From contig NZ_JAINVG010000070.1 of assembly GCF_020400725.1 (NCBI RefSeq), positions 1-41,271 of the forward strand: a stretch of DNA of 41,271 nt, given 5' to 3'. The translations under genes and the position numbers were made by a program. Below, piece after piece: positions 1 to 11,006 of this stretch. The notes under the pieces are model-generated. The model had not been told where the DNA came from, made no database searches, and saw only the letters and a list, made by a program, of their open reading frames with translations. The DNA is from Streptomyces sp. NK15101. GTDB taxonomy: Bacteria; Actinomycetota; Actinomycetes; Streptomycetales; Streptomycetaceae. How positions within the stretch are numbered: the stretch's first letter is position 1; each line of letters starts with the position of its first letter.

Positions 1-375
1 CGCGGGGGGGGGCGGGGGGGGGGGGGGGGGGGGCGGGGGGGGGGGGGGGGGCGGGGGGCACGGCGGGGGCGGCTCGGGGTGGCAGGGCTTCGGGTGGTGG
101 TGGTGCCCGTGGCCCTTGCCCTTGCCGTTGCCGTGGTGCTCGTGGCCCTTGCCCTTCCCGTGGCCCTTCCCGCCACCGTTTCCCTGGTCGTCGCCGTCGT
201 GGTGGCCGCCGGCGATCGCCACCGCGATCTGCGAACCGCCCGAATCGGTCGAGGCGTAGGCGCAGGCGTCGGCGGCGGCGGGCACCGGTGTGGTGAGCAG
301 CCACACGAGACCGAGGGCCGCCAGCGGCCGCGCGAGGAGTGATCCGTACAGAGACACGCCGTCGAGCTTGATCAC
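1..375 (-). CDS. Secreted His/Gly/Lys-rich poly-proline surface protein, partial (C-terminus beyond window)
   Basis: Read on the minus strand this frame gives a short N-region, a hydrophobic stretch (LAALGLVWLLTTPVPAAA) and an Ala-rich cleavage site, so it is very likely exported. After cleavage comes an acidic Ser/Gly segment with one Cys, then a low-complexity region of His, Gly and Lys (HHDGDDQGNGGGKGHGKGKG and similar), a CHPEPPPPC motif and about 18 consecutive prolines. The G-run at the window start is not junk: each interrupting C inside the proline tract falls on the third base of a CCG codon, which keeps the frame. Function is not recognised; the composition suggests a cell-wall-spanning or metal-binding surface protein, possibly with a sortase signal beyond the edge. 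Two in-frame GTG starts (375 and 357) are possible and neither has a clear ribosome binding site. Confidence 0.65.
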   Translation of the reverse strand, partial: MIKLDGVSLYGSLLARPLAALGLVWLLTTPVPAAADACAYASTDSGGSQIAVAIAGGHHDGDDQGNGGGKGHGKGKGHEHHGNGKGKGHGHHHHPKPCHPEPPPPCPPPPPPPPPPPPPPPPPPA

Positions 376-900
376 AGACGGGGCGCGCCGGGGCGGAATC
401 GCGCGGGATTCGCCAGATGGAGGGGATCTCCGGATGTGAGGGCTTGACGTTTCGCCGGATGTCGGTGACGGATTCGGCGCAATGCCCGGTATTGGCGGTC
501 GTGATGATTGCGGACGGGTGGCCGGCACCGCTCGTTCAGGCCTCCCGGGGGAGAACTGTCCGGTTGTCGCCCTGTCGGACGGACCGCCCAACAGGGCATC
601 CTGCACCGGCGACCGGGCCCCGAGAACGGCAACAGCCGAGGTACGGAGGGGGCCTGGGACCCCGTCGGCCGCGGACGGCAGTCTTCCGGGAACCGACGCA
701 CGATCATATGCACGTGAATTTGCACAGTCCGAAGGCGTGAAGTCTGCGTTCCAGGAGCACGTGCCAATGGCGTGTGACCAAGAACGGACCGCGAATTTCC
801 GTTTCTACTCGCTCTCTTGGCGGGCGATCAGTAGCCTCACCTCGAACACCGGCCGCGAACACATGGCCGCACCCCCCATGGCGACTTGTTGGAGACATTG
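376..900. other. Intergenic region, no supported gene
   Basis: About 500 bases between the divergent surface-protein gene and the methyltransferase. Several short open frames cross it, but none has a ribosome binding site, recognisable domain or consistent third-position GC bias. The last 200 bases are relatively AT-rich (for example gatcatatgcacgtgaattt near 700-720), so the promoters of both flanking genes probably lie here. I could not place a confident -35/-10 pair. Confidence 0.5.
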
Positions 901-1713
901 ATGGAGCGTCCCGCCTGGGCCCCGCCCGGCATCGACATTTCGGTGCCGAGCGTGTCCCGTATGTACGACTTCTATCTGGGCGGCTCGCACAATTTCGAGG
1001 TGGACCGGGAAGCGGCGCGCAAGGCCATGGAGTTCATGCCTGGCCTCCCCAAGATCATGCAGGCGAACCGTGCCTTCATGCGGCGCGCCGTCCGCCATGC
1101 CGTTGACAACGACGTCACCCAGTTCCTCGACATCGGCTCCGGCATACCCACCTTCGGCAACGTGCACGAGGTCGCCCGCGCCGCCGACCCCGCGGCCCGG
1201 GTCGTCTACGTCGACCACGACCCGGTCGCCGTGGCCCACAGTCGCGCCGTCCTGGAGGGCGACGACACCGCGGCCGTCGTCTCCGCCGACCTGCGCAAGC
1301 CCGCCGACATCCTCTCCAGCCCCGAGGTGACCCGGCTCCTCGACCTGGACCGGCCCGTGGCCCTGCTCCTCGTCGCCGTCCTGCACTTCCTGGAGGACGA
1401 GGACGAGCCCTACCAGGCCGTCGCCGAGCTGATCGAGGCCCTCGCCCCCGGCAGCCTCGTCATCCTCACCCACGCCTCGTACGAGGGCATCCCGCTCCCC
1501 GAGGAACAGGCCGGCGGCACCGTCGGGATCTACCGCGACATCCGCAACCCCCTGGTGATGCGGTCCGGCGGCGAGATCATCCGCTTCTTCGAGGGCACCG
1601 AACTGGTCGAGCCCGGACTCGTCCCCATGCCGCTGTGGCGGCCGGACGGCCCGGCCGAGGAGGAGGATCCCTACGCCTTCTCCGGGTTCGCAGGGGTGGG
1701 GCGCAAGGCGTGA
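901..1713 (+). CDS. SAM-dependent methyltransferase, DUF574 / Methyltransf_19 family
   Basis: 270 residues. The sequence matches the actinobacterial S-adenosyl methyltransferase family known as DUF574: N-terminal ISVPSVSRMYDFYLGGSHNF block, the FLDIGSGIP SAM-binding loop (about residues 76-84), the VVYVDHDP acidic motif, and the VLHFLEDEDEPYQAV motif near the middle. The substrate is unknown for the family, which is expanded in Streptomyces. Start chosen at ATG 901 because GGAGA lies at 891-895 with good spacing; an upstream TTG at 886 would add five residues. The stop overlaps the GTG start of the next gene by four bases (GTGA), so the two are probably translationally coupled. That places this enzyme in the same transcript as a cyclic-di-GMP protein. 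Confidence 0.88.
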   Translation: MERPAWAPPGIDISVPSVSRMYDFYLGGSHNFEVDREAARKAMEFMPGLPKIMQANRAFMRRAVRHAVDNDVTQFLDIGSGIPTFGNVHEVARAADPAARVVYVDHDPVAVAHSRAVLEGDDTAAVVSADLRKPADILSSPEVTRLLDLDRPVALLLVAVLHFLEDEDEPYQAVAELIEALAPGSLVILTHASYEGIPLPEEQAGGTVGIYRDIRNPLVMRSGGEIIRFFEGTELVEPGLVPMPLWRPDGPAEEEDPYAFSGFAGVGRKA

Positions 1714-3875
1714 AGGTCCCGTCGCAGCCGTCCGGCGCCGTCGCCGAAGCCGACGGCCCGGAGGACAGACTCAGGCGGTTCGTCACCATCTGGAGCAGGG
1801 CGATCTTCCCGGTGACCGCCACCTCGCTGACCCGCACCGAGTTCGAGGGGCACCTGCTGCCGCTGGCCCGCACCCTGTGCGACGCCCTGCACGCCCGGCC
1901 CTTCGACACGGCACCGGCCCAGCGCACCGGCGCGGCCCTCGTCGCCGCCCACTGCACCGACCCGGACGCGCTCGGCCGCAGCCTCGGCGTCGTCGACTCG
2001 TACCTGGTGCTCTACTGCGGTGCGGAGTCGGACCTGCCGGCCGAGGAACTGCGCGCCCGCTGCGCCCGCCTCCAGCACGCCATGGCCGCCGGCTACGCGG
2101 GGGCCCTGCGCGAGCGGACCCTCACCGAACAGGAGGCCATCGCCCGCTCCGCGCTCGCCGCCCGCAGCGCCGCCGAGATCGCCCTGCACGCCACCGAGAG
2201 CCGCTTCCGCGCGGTCTTCGACGGGGCGGCCATCGGCATCGGCATCGCCGACCTCGACGGCAACGTCCTGGAGGTCAACGAGACCCTCACCCGCATGTTC
2301 GGCGGGATGGAGGGCCAGGTGCGCAGCCGGAACGTCAGCGAGTGGGTCCACCCGGAGGACGGGCCGCACGTCTGGAAGCTGTACGAGGAGCTGGTCCGCG
2401 GCGAACGCGAGCACTACCGCGTGGAGAAGCCGTACTACCGGGGTGACGGAACGGTTCTCTGGACCAACCTCACCGTCTCGCTCCTCCGGGACGCCGAGGG
2501 CCGCCCCCAGTACCAGCTGGCCCTCATGGAGGACACCACCGAACGGCGCCTGCTCCATCTGCGCCTGCGGTACGAGGCCACCCACGACGCGCTCACCGGG
2601 CTGCCCAACCGGACCCTGTTCTTCGAACGCCTGGAGAAGGCGCTCACCTCCGGAGAGAACGCCCGCTTCGGCCTCTGCTACCTCGACCTCGACGGCTTCA
2701 AGGTCATCAACGACAGCCTCGGCCACTCCACCGGCGACCGGCTGCTCGTCGAGGTCGCCGACCGGCTGCAGAGCTGCGTCACCGGGGCGGGCGAGATGGT
2801 GGCCCGGCTCGGCGGCGACGAGTTCGTCGCCCTCACCACCGGCGCCGCCGGCCGGCGGGACGTCACCGAACTGGCCGACCGCATCCTCGCCGCCCTCGCC
2901 GCCCCCCTCCGCATCGACGGCCGCGAACTCACCGTGCGCGGCAGCCTCGGCGTCGTCGAGGGCCCGGCGGGGGAACGGACCGCGGCCGAGGTGCTCCGCA
3001 GCGCCGACATCACCATGTACCGGGCCAAGTCGGCGGGCGGCAACCGCTTCGAGGTCGCCGACCCGGAGGCCGACGCCCGCGCCATCACCCGGCACGGGCT
3101 CACCACCGCCCTGCCGACCGCCCTGGAACGCGGCGAGTTCTTCATCGAGTACCAGCCGCTCGTCCACCTCGACGACGGCAGCGTGCACGGCGCGGAGGCC
3201 CTCGTCCGGTGGTGCCACCCGCAGCACGGGGTGCTCGGCCCCGACCGGTTCATCCCGCTCGCCGAGGACACCGGCCTCATCGTGCCGCTCGGCCGCTGGG
3301 TGCTCCAGGAGGCCGTGCGCCAGGCCCGCTTCTGGCAGGCCCGGCACTCCGACGGCGGCCCGCTGCGCATCAACGTCAACCTCTCCCCGACGCAGCTCCA
3401 CCACCCGCGCCTGGTCGCCGACACGGTCGACGTCCTGGAGCGCTCCGGCCTCGAACCGGGCGCGCTCTGCCTGGAGGTCACCGAGTCGGCCCTCATCGGC
3501 GCCGACGAGGACCTGCTGAAGCCGCTGCGGCAGCTCGCCGAGATGGGCGTGGACATCGCCCTCGACGACTTCGGCACCGGCTACTCGAACCTCGCCAACC
3601 TGCGGCGGCTGCCGGTGAGCGTCCTGAAGCTCGACCGCTCCTTCACCCGGGGGATGCAGCAGCACCCGGTGGACCCGGTCGACCTCAAGATCGTCGAGGG
3701 GATCGTCTCGCTCGCCCACAGCCTGGAGCTCGCCGTCACCGTCGAGGGCGTGGAGACGGGGGCGCAGGCGCGGCAGCTCCGGGACCTCGGCTGCGACACG
3801 GCCCAGGGCTGGTACTACGCCCGCCCCGGCGCCCCGGACCGCATCCATTCCCTGCTCCTGGCGGACGCGGTCTGA
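1710..3875 (+). CDS. rmdA: PAS-GGDEF-EAL cyclic-di-GMP enzyme (RmdA-like)
   Basis: 721 residues, soluble, with no membrane segment. Order: about 165-residue N-terminal domain, PAS/PAC domain (about 167-295, starting FRAVFDGAAIGIGIADLDG), GGDEF diguanylate cyclase domain with intact GGDEF at 368-372, and EAL phosphodiesterase domain with intact EAL at 496-498 and DDFGTGYSN in the C-terminal half. Both active sites look complete, so it may make and break cyclic-di-GMP. The inhibitory I-site (RxxD just before GGDEF) is not conserved: the local sequence is GAGEMVARL. Domain order matches RmdA, the Streptomyces protein that controls aerial development, and to my memory rmdA and sdhCAB also lie close together in S. 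coelicolor. GTG start chosen for the 4-base overlap with the methyltransferase. Confidence 0.85.
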   Translation: MKVPSQPSGAVAEADGPEDRLRRFVTIWSRAIFPVTATSLTRTEFEGHLLPLARTLCDALHARPFDTAPAQRTGAALVAAHCTDPDALGRSLGVVDSYLVLYCGAESDLPAEELRARCARLQHAMAAGYAGALRERTLTEQEAIARSALAARSAAEIALHATESRFRAVFDGAAIGIGIADLDGNVLEVNETLTRMFGGMEGQVRSRNVSEWVHPEDGPHVWKLYEELVRGEREHYRVEKPYYRGDGTVLWTNLTVSLLRDAEGRPQYQLALMEDTTERRLLHLRLRYEATHDALTGLPNRTLFFERLEKALTSGENARFGLCYLDLDGFKVINDSLGHSTGDRLLVEVADRLQSCVTGAGEMVARLGGDEFVALTTGAAGRRDVTELADRILAALAAPLRIDGRELTVRGSLGVVEGPAGERTAAEVLRSADITMYRAKSAGGNRFEVADPEADARAITRHGLTTALPTALERGEFFIEYQPLVHLDDGSVHGAEALVRWCHPQHGVLGPDRFIPLAEDTGLIVPLGRWVLQEAVRQARFWQARHSDGGPLRINVNLSPTQLHHPRLVADTVDVLERSGLEPGALCLEVTESALIGADEDLLKPLRQLAEMGVDIALDDFGTGYSNLANLRRLPVSVLKLDRSFTRGMQQHPVDPVDLKIVEGIVSLAHSLELAVTVEGVETGAQARQLRDLGCDTAQGWYYARPGAPDRIHSLLLADAV

Positions 3876-3893
3876 GCCCCGGCCCGGTGGACC

Positions 3894-5090
3894 TCAGTCC
3901 TCCTCGGAGAGCTGTGGGGTCCACTCGTACCGTGCGGTGGCCGGGACCTGGTCGCAGATCAGGAGGTATCCCTCGGGGCTGAAGGAGGCCGCGAGCGCCT
4001 CCTCCGCGGAGCAGGGGGCGAACACGGCGGGCCCGGCGGGGTCCGGCGGCCCCGCCTCGGCCCCGGCCGGAACCGTGCGGACCGGGGTCGGTGAGGCGCC
4101 GTCCGGAGTGCCTCCGGACCCGGTGTCCGAGGTGAGCGAGGACAGCGCGGTCATCGCGGCGGCGGTGAGGGCCACGGCCCCCAGGACGGCCGCCCCGAGG
4201 ACCACGCGCCTCCGGCGGCGCTCCGCCGTCGTGGACGATGCCGCGGTGGGTGCCGGAGGGGCATGGCGTGCCGGAGGGGCGTGGCGTGGCGGCTCCGCCG
4301 CGGCCGCCGGCTCGTCCGCGAACTGGTCCGGCACCAGGAAGGGTTCGCCGTCCCACAGGACGGGCCACCGCTCGGCCCCCCGGGCCGTCCGGTGGCGGGC
4401 CAGTTCGTCCCGGGCCTCGCGAGTCGTGGGCCGGTCCCCGGGGGCGTCGGCGGTCATCGCGGCCACGAGGGCGGCGGGCGCCCCGAGTTCGCGGAGCACG
4501 AGACCCGCCGCGTAGACGTCCTGCGCGGGACCGCCCCCCGATCCGGCCCGGACCTCCGGGGCCAGGTAGTCCGGGGTGCCCACGGCGAACGCCGTCGAGG
4601 TGAGCCGCAGATGGGGCAGCACCCGGGCGACTCCGAAGTCGCTCAGGTACAGGTGAGGGCGGCCCGTGCCGCTCGCCGCGAGCAGCAGGTTGGACGGCTT
4701 CACGTCGCGGTGCACGAGCCCCGCCGCGTGGACGGCGGTCAAGGCGTCCATGAGCTGATGGGCGATCAGTAGGACCACTGGCGGCGGGAGTTCCCCGTAG
4801 TCGGCGAGGAGTCCGGCGAGGGTGCCGCCGCGCACGAGCGGCAGCACCAGCCAGGCCTCGCCGTCCCGGACGAACCAGTCGACGGGGGCCAGGACGTGCG
4901 GGTGGCCGAGGCGCACCGACTGCTCGCAGACGAGCCGCAGCAACGACTCCAGATCCGCGCTCCCGGACACCTTCACGGCCACGTCCGTGCCGTCGCGCGT
5001 GTCGACGGCACGCCAGACCGCACCCTGGGCTCCGCGCGCCACCGGCGCCACGAGCCGGTACCGCCCGGCCAGCGTCCCCCCTGCCTCCAT
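3894..5090 (-). CDS. Ser/Thr protein kinase with one C-terminal membrane helix
   Basis: 398 residues. Kinase domain about residues 10-235: glycine loop ARGAQGAVW (18-26), catalytic Lys40 in VAVKVS, VHRDVKPSN catalytic loop (126-134), DFG at 151-153 and APE at 177-179. The third Gly position of the loop is normal but the first is Ala, a common variation. A Pro/Ala linker follows, then a single membrane helix (about 296-318, RRRRR stop-transfer before it) and a roughly 75-residue outside tail with two Cys that could form a disulfide. This is the PknB-type Hanks kinase architecture with a short, unknown sensor domain. It ends 18 bases from the end of rmdA (convergent). ATG start at 5090; substrate unknown. 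Confidence 0.92.
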   Translation of the reverse strand: MEAGGTLAGRYRLVAPVARGAQGAVWRAVDTRDGTDVAVKVSGSADLESLLRLVCEQSVRLGHPHVLAPVDWFVRDGEAWLVLPLVRGGTLAGLLADYGELPPPVVLLIAHQLMDALTAVHAAGLVHRDVKPSNLLLAASGTGRPHLYLSDFGVARVLPHLRLTSTAFAVGTPDYLAPEVRAGSGGGPAQDVYAAGLVLRELGAPAALVAAMTADAPGDRPTTREARDELARHRTARGAERWPVLWDGEPFLVPDQFADEPAAAAEPPRHAPPARHAPPAPTAASSTTAERRRRRVVLGAAVLGAVALTAAAMTALSSLTSDTGSGGTPDGASPTPVRTVPAGAEAGPPDPAGPAVFAPCSAEEALAASFSPEGYLLICDQVPATARYEWTPQLSEED

Positions 5091-5121
5091 GCGCCGCAGA
5101 GTACCTCCGAGGCGCGGTGGG

Positions 5122-5565
5122 TCAGAGGGTGGCCAGCGTCAGGACGACGGTGTCGGCGCTGGTGGCGACCGAGACGGAGGTCTTGTCCGAGGTGGCGGTG
5201 AAGACGCCGGCGATGTCCACCACCGTGTACTGGGCGCCTTCCAGGGCCTTGCGGTAGTCGGCGAGGACGGCCCGGGGGTCCTGGGTGGTGAAGGTCAGGA
5301 CGTAGGCGCCCTTGCTGCCCGTGACGCTGGTCAGCTCTCCGGAGGGCAGCGGCAGGCCCGCGGGCAGGTCGTCCGGCTTCTTCACGCCGCCGGTGGCGGG
5401 CGCCTCGGAGGTGGGTGAGTCGGTGCCGCCGTCGGCCGGCGCCTGTGTGGTGGCGGTGGCGGAGGGGGCGCCCTTGGCGTCGGTGCCGTCGGACCCGCAG
5501 GCGGTCAGCCCGAGGACGGAGAGGGCGGCGACGGCGACGAGCGAAGTGGTGCGCTTCCAGGGCAT
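5122..5565 (-). CDS. Small lipoprotein
   Basis: 147 residues. The N-terminus MPWKRTTSLVAVAALSVLGL is followed by the lipobox LTAC, so Cys23 should be lipidated after cleavage by signal peptidase II. A Ser/Thr/Pro/Ala-rich linker (about 24-65) leads to a folded region with alternating beta-type sequence (SKGAYVLTFTTQDPRAVLAD onward) that ends at the C-terminus. No family is recognised. The gene diverges from the helix-turn-helix regulator at 5674 across a 108-base gap that carries a palindrome, which suggests that regulator controls it. It lies downstream of nothing on its own strand, so it is probably transcribed alone. Confidence 0.85.
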   Translation of the reverse strand: MPWKRTTSLVAVAALSVLGLTACGSDGTDAKGAPSATATTQAPADGGTDSPTSEAPATGGVKKPDDLPAGLPLPSGELTSVTGSKGAYVLTFTTQDPRAVLADYRKALEGAQYTVVDIAGVFTATSDKTSVSVATSADTVVLTLATL

Positions 5566-5617
5566 GGTGACGTCCCATCAGTGAGGGTGGGTGAGGTCGT
5601 GCCTTCCGACGGGGAGA

Positions 5618-5667
5618 TTGACACATGAAAACTCTCTTTGACAAGTGTCAATTCGGAGGCCTAGCGT
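5618..5667. promoter_or_regulatory. Divergent promoter/operator between lipoprotein and XRE-type gene
   Basis: TTGACAC lies at 5618-5624 and the palindrome TTGACA-AG-TGTCAA at 5638-5651. On the plus strand TTGACA (5638-5643) and TAGCGT (5662-5667, 18-base spacer) form a plausible promoter whose start point would fall almost on the ATG at 5674, that is a leaderless message. On the minus strand TTGACA is again available for the lipoprotein gene. An operator overlapping both -35 boxes would let the XRE-type protein repress itself and the lipoprotein (inference). Confidence 0.55.
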
Positions 5668-5673
5668 CCTCTC

Positions 5674-6291
<618 letters not shown>

Positions 6292-6303
6292 CCGCGGGCC
6301 GCG

Positions 6304-7191
6304 TCACGTGCCGCGACGGGAGGCCATGAGCAGCTTCTGGAGCTCGCGGGCCGCCCTCGGCGGGGCCACGTCGCTCCGGTGCGCCAGTGCGATGGTGCGG
6401 CGCAGGCCCGGCCGGGCCAGGGCCGTCACCCGCAGGTCGCGGCCCGCGCGCGCCGCGACCATCGCAGGCACGACCGCGAGCCCCAGTCCGGCCCGTACGA
6501 AACCGAGCACGGCGTCCAGCTCCCCGCCCTCGACGGTGAACGAGGGCTCGAAGCCCTCCGCCCGGCAGGCCGCCACGGTCAGCTCCCGCAGGTCGTAGCC
6601 GTGCCGGAACATCACGAGCGGCTGGTCCCGCAGGTCCTTGATCCGCACGGGCCGCCGCGGAGGCGGCTCCGAGACGGCGGAGACCACGACCAGGTCCTCC
6701 GTCAGCAGCTCGACCGTCGTCAGGGCGGGCGAGGGGGAGGGCAGCGGCAGCACCACGAGGGCCAGGTCGAGCGCCCCGCGCGCCAGCTCGCGTACGAGGT
6801 CGTGCGAGCCGCCCTCCTCGATGAGGAGCTCGATCCCCGGGTGCAGGCCGTGGAAGGCCCGCAGCACGTCCGGGAGGAGCCCCGTGCACAGGCTCGGCGT
6901 CGCGCCGAGCCGCACCCGGCCCCGCTTGAGCTGGGCCAGCTCCTGCACCTCCAGGCGGGCCGTCTCGGTGTCGGCGAGGATCCGCCGCGCGAGCGGCAGC
7001 AGGGCCTCGCCCGCGTCGGTGAGGGCGATGTTCCCCCGGGCGCGGCTGAACAGTTCCGCGCCCAGCTCCTGCTCCAGGGCCTTGATCTGCTGGGAGAGCG
7101 AGGGCTGGGAGACGTGGACGCGCTCGGCGGCGCGGGTGAAGTGACGGGTCTCGGCGACGGCGACGAAGTAGAGGAGCTGCTGGAACTGCAT
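6304..7191 (-). CDS. LysR-family transcriptional regulator divergent from sdhCAB
   Basis: 295 residues, the usual LysR length. The N-terminal winged helix-turn-helix (MQFQQLLYFVAVAETRHFTRAAERVHVSQPSLSQQIKALE, about 1-60) is nearly consensus for the family. The C-terminal two-lobed effector domain spans about 90-290, with the usual GxTPSLCTGLLP opening. It diverges from the succinate dehydrogenase operon across a 96-base gap with a T-N11-A LysR box, so it most likely regulates sdhCAB and itself. The effector is unknown; a C4-dicarboxylate would be a reasonable guess from the target operon. A LysR gene next to sdh genes is conserved in Streptomyces, to my knowledge. Confidence 0.92.
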   Translation of the reverse strand: MQFQQLLYFVAVAETRHFTRAAERVHVSQPSLSQQIKALEQELGAELFSRARGNIALTDAGEALLPLARRILADTETARLEVQELAQLKRGRVRLGATPSLCTGLLPDVLRAFHGLHPGIELLIEEGGSHDLVRELARGALDLALVVLPLPSPSPALTTVELLTEDLVVVSAVSEPPPRRPVRIKDLRDQPLVMFRHGYDLRELTVAACRAEGFEPSFTVEGGELDAVLGFVRAGLGLAVVPAMVAARAGRDLRVTALARPGLRRTIALAHRSDVAPPRAARELQKLLMASRRGT

Positions 7192-7213
7192 GCTCCCAGC
7201 CTAGGGGAACCGA

Positions 7214-7228
7214 ATAGGTACAGCCTAT
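7214..7228. promoter_or_regulatory. LysR-type operator (T-N11-A palindrome)
   Basis: ATAGG-TACAG-CCTAT is a perfect inverted repeat with the T-N11-A spacing typical of LysR sites. It sits 23 bases upstream of the LysR start codon (7191) and 60 bases upstream of sdhC. Confidence 0.65.
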
Positions 7229-7249
7229 CGAGATGAGCCGGACCATGTC

Positions 7250-7280
7250 TTGGACCTCTCGGGTCCTTCGGCCCTAGCGT
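7250..7280 (+). promoter_or_regulatory. Probable sdhC promoter with short inverted repeat
   Basis: TTGGAC (7250-7255) and TAGCGT (7275-7280) are spaced by 19 bases, a little long. The start codon at 7288 follows seven bases after TAGCGT, suggesting a leaderless or nearly leaderless message. GGACC-TCTCG-GGTCC (7252-7266) is an inverted repeat overlapping the -35 box and could be an operator. Confidence 0.45.
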
Positions 7281-7287
7281 CGAGAAC

Positions 7288-8019
7288 ATGGCTCTGGCAC
7301 CCACGAGGGAGCGGACGGCCGCCCGCCCGCCGTCCCCCGCACCGACCCCGACCCGTGGCTTCTGGTCGTCGACCCTCGGCAAGAAGACGGTCATGGCCGT
7401 CAGCGGGCTGATCATGCTCGGCTACCTCGTCGCCCACGTCGCCGGCAACCTCAAGGTCTTCTTCGGCCCCGAGGAGTTCAACGCCTACGGCCACTGGCTG
7501 CGCGTCATGGGCGCCCCGGTCCTGCACCGCGAGTGGGCCCTCTGGCTCGTCCGGATCGTGCTCGTCGCCGCCGTCGTCGCCCACGCGGTCTCCGCGTACC
7601 AGCTCAGCCGGCGCGACCTGAGGGCCCGCCCCACCGCGTACGTCCACCGCCGCAGGCGCGCCTCCTACGCCACCCGCACCATGCGCTGGGGCGGGATCAT
7701 CCTCGGCCTCTTCGTCGTCTGGCACCTCCTCGACCTGACCACCGGCACCGCCCACCCCGGCGGCTTCGAGGAGGGCAAGCCCTACCAGAACGTCGTCGAC
7801 ACCTTCTCCACCTGGTACGGCGACGTCGTCTACATCCTCGCCATGCTCGCCCTCGGCCTCCACGTCCGCCACGGCTTCTGGAGCGCCGCCCAGACCCTGG
7901 GCGTCGGCAACGCCCGCCGCGAACGCGTCCTGAAGTTCTCGGCCAACGCCCTCGCGCTCGTCCTGACCGCGGGCTTCGTCTCCGTCCCCGTCGCCGTCAT
8001 GACCGGAGTGGTGAGCTGA
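7288..8019 (+). CDS. sdhC: Succinate dehydrogenase cytochrome b subunit (SdhC)
   Basis: 243 residues with five hydrophobic segments, matching the Bacillus/actinobacterial b558-type anchor that carries the haem and quinone site alone, without a separate SdhD. Conserved His residues sit in the helices, including LVAHVAGN, VAAVVAHAV, VVWHLLD and LGLHVRHG, and are likely haem ligands. A Pro/Arg-rich N-terminus (about residues 1-27) precedes the first helix. The stop codon is followed directly by the ATG of sdhA, so the operon is compact. This type usually works with menaquinone. ATG chosen because upstream sequence looks like promoter. Confidence 0.95.
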   Translation: MALAPTRERTAARPPSPAPTPTRGFWSSTLGKKTVMAVSGLIMLGYLVAHVAGNLKVFFGPEEFNAYGHWLRVMGAPVLHREWALWLVRIVLVAAVVAHAVSAYQLSRRDLRARPTAYVHRRRRASYATRTMRWGGIILGLFVVWHLLDLTTGTAHPGGFEEGKPYQNVVDTFSTWYGDVVYILAMLALGLHVRHGFWSAAQTLGVGNARRERVLKFSANALALVLTAGFVSVPVAVMTGVVS

Positions 8020-9962
<1,943 letters not shown>

Positions 9963-9966
<4 letters not shown>

Positions 9967-10712
9967 GGATCGACCTGCGCGTCTGGCGCCAGAAGAACGG
10001 CGACGCCGAGGGGGCCATGGTCACCTACGCGGTGGACGGCGTCTCACCCGACATGTCCTTCCTCGAGATGCTCGACACCCTCAACGAGGACCTCATCCTG
10101 CGCGGCGAGGACCCCGTGGCCTTCGACCACGACTGCCGCGAGGGCATCTGCGGCGCGTGCAGCCTCGTCATCAACGGCGACGCGCACGGACCGGAGCGCA
10201 CCACGACCTGCCAGCTCCACATGCGCGCCTTCCGCGACGGCGACACCATCGACGTCGAACCCTGGCGCGCCTCCGCCTTCCCGGTGGTCAAGGACCTGGT
10301 GGTGGACCGCTCCGCCTTCGACCGCGTCATCCAGGCCGGCGGCTACATCACGGCCCCGACGGGCTCGGCCCCCGAAGCCCATGCCACCCCGGTCCCGAAG
10401 GCCGACGCGGACTCCGCCTTCGAACACGCCGAGTGCATCGGCTGCGGCGCGTGCGTGGCGGCCTGCCCGAACGGCTCGGCGATGCTCTTCACCTCCGCCA
10501 AGGTCAACCACCTGAACGTCCTGCCCCAGGGCTCCCCGGAACGCGAGACCCGGGTCCTCGACATGGTGGCCCAGATGGACGCGGAGGGCTTCGGCGGCTG
10601 CACCCTGACGGGCGAATGCGCGACGGCCTGCCCGAAGGGCATCCCGCTCCCGTCGATCGCGGCGATGAACAGGGAGTGGCTGCGGGCGCGGAGGAAGGCC
10701 GGCCGGGGCTGA
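9963..10712 (+). CDS. sdhB: Succinate dehydrogenase iron-sulfur subunit (SdhB)
   Basis: 249 residues. Three cluster sites are visible: [2Fe-2S] with Cys58, Cys63, Cys66 (CREGICGAC) and Cys83; then Cys157, Cys160, Cys163 and Cys167 (CIGCGACVAACP); and a C-terminal set Cys212, Cys218 and Cys222 (CTLTGECATACP). Together these carry electrons from the flavin to the membrane quinone. The ATG overlaps the sdhA stop by four bases. A hairpin lies about 60 bases downstream and may end the operon. Confidence 0.97.
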
Positions 10713-10772
10713 GGCCGGATCCGGACAATCCGAGGGAGTGGGCCCCGCCACACGCGGCGCCCCGGTGCGAAA

Positions 10773-10791
10773 GATCATTCACGGAATGATC
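10773..10791. terminator. Hairpin after sdhB (possible terminator)
   Basis: GATCATTC-ACG-GAATGATC is a perfect 8-base stem with a 3-base loop. It is AT-rich for this genome and lacks a T-run, so an operator role is also possible. Confidence 0.4.
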
Positions 10792-10954
10792 ATCTTCTCC
10801 GCAAGATCTTCGCTCCGGGGCGCTTCCGTGCGCCGGGACAGCAAGATCGAATCCGTTCAAAATTGCACTTCCAGTGGCAAGTTGACCACTTCACGGCCAA
10901 CCGCCGACGGGTGATTTCCGCCGCGCCGACACCCCCGGGTACTGATGGGTCCTG

Positions 10955-10980
10955 CCGGGGGCATATGACCAAACCCCCGG
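10955..10980 (+). promoter_or_regulatory. GC stem-loop upstream of melC1
   Basis: CCGGGGG (10955-10961) and CCCCCGG (10974-10980) form a 7-base stem with a 12-base loop (CATATGACCAAA), ending 26 bases before the melC1 ATG. Further G-runs at 10996-11000 could pair alternatively with the right arm. It could be part of the mel leader or a terminator from upstream; the sequence does not decide. Confidence 0.35.
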
Positions 10981-11006
10981 TCGCACAGACCTACTGGGGG
11001 TTTCTC

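Noticed and set aside
1..60. Poly-G tract as sequencing or assembly artefact
   Set aside because: The C bases interrupt it at third codon positions of one frame, as expected for a real proline run; exact length may still be uncertain.
376..900. Several short open frames between the surface protein and the methyltransferase
   Set aside because: None has a ribosome binding site, recognisable motif or coding-like base use.
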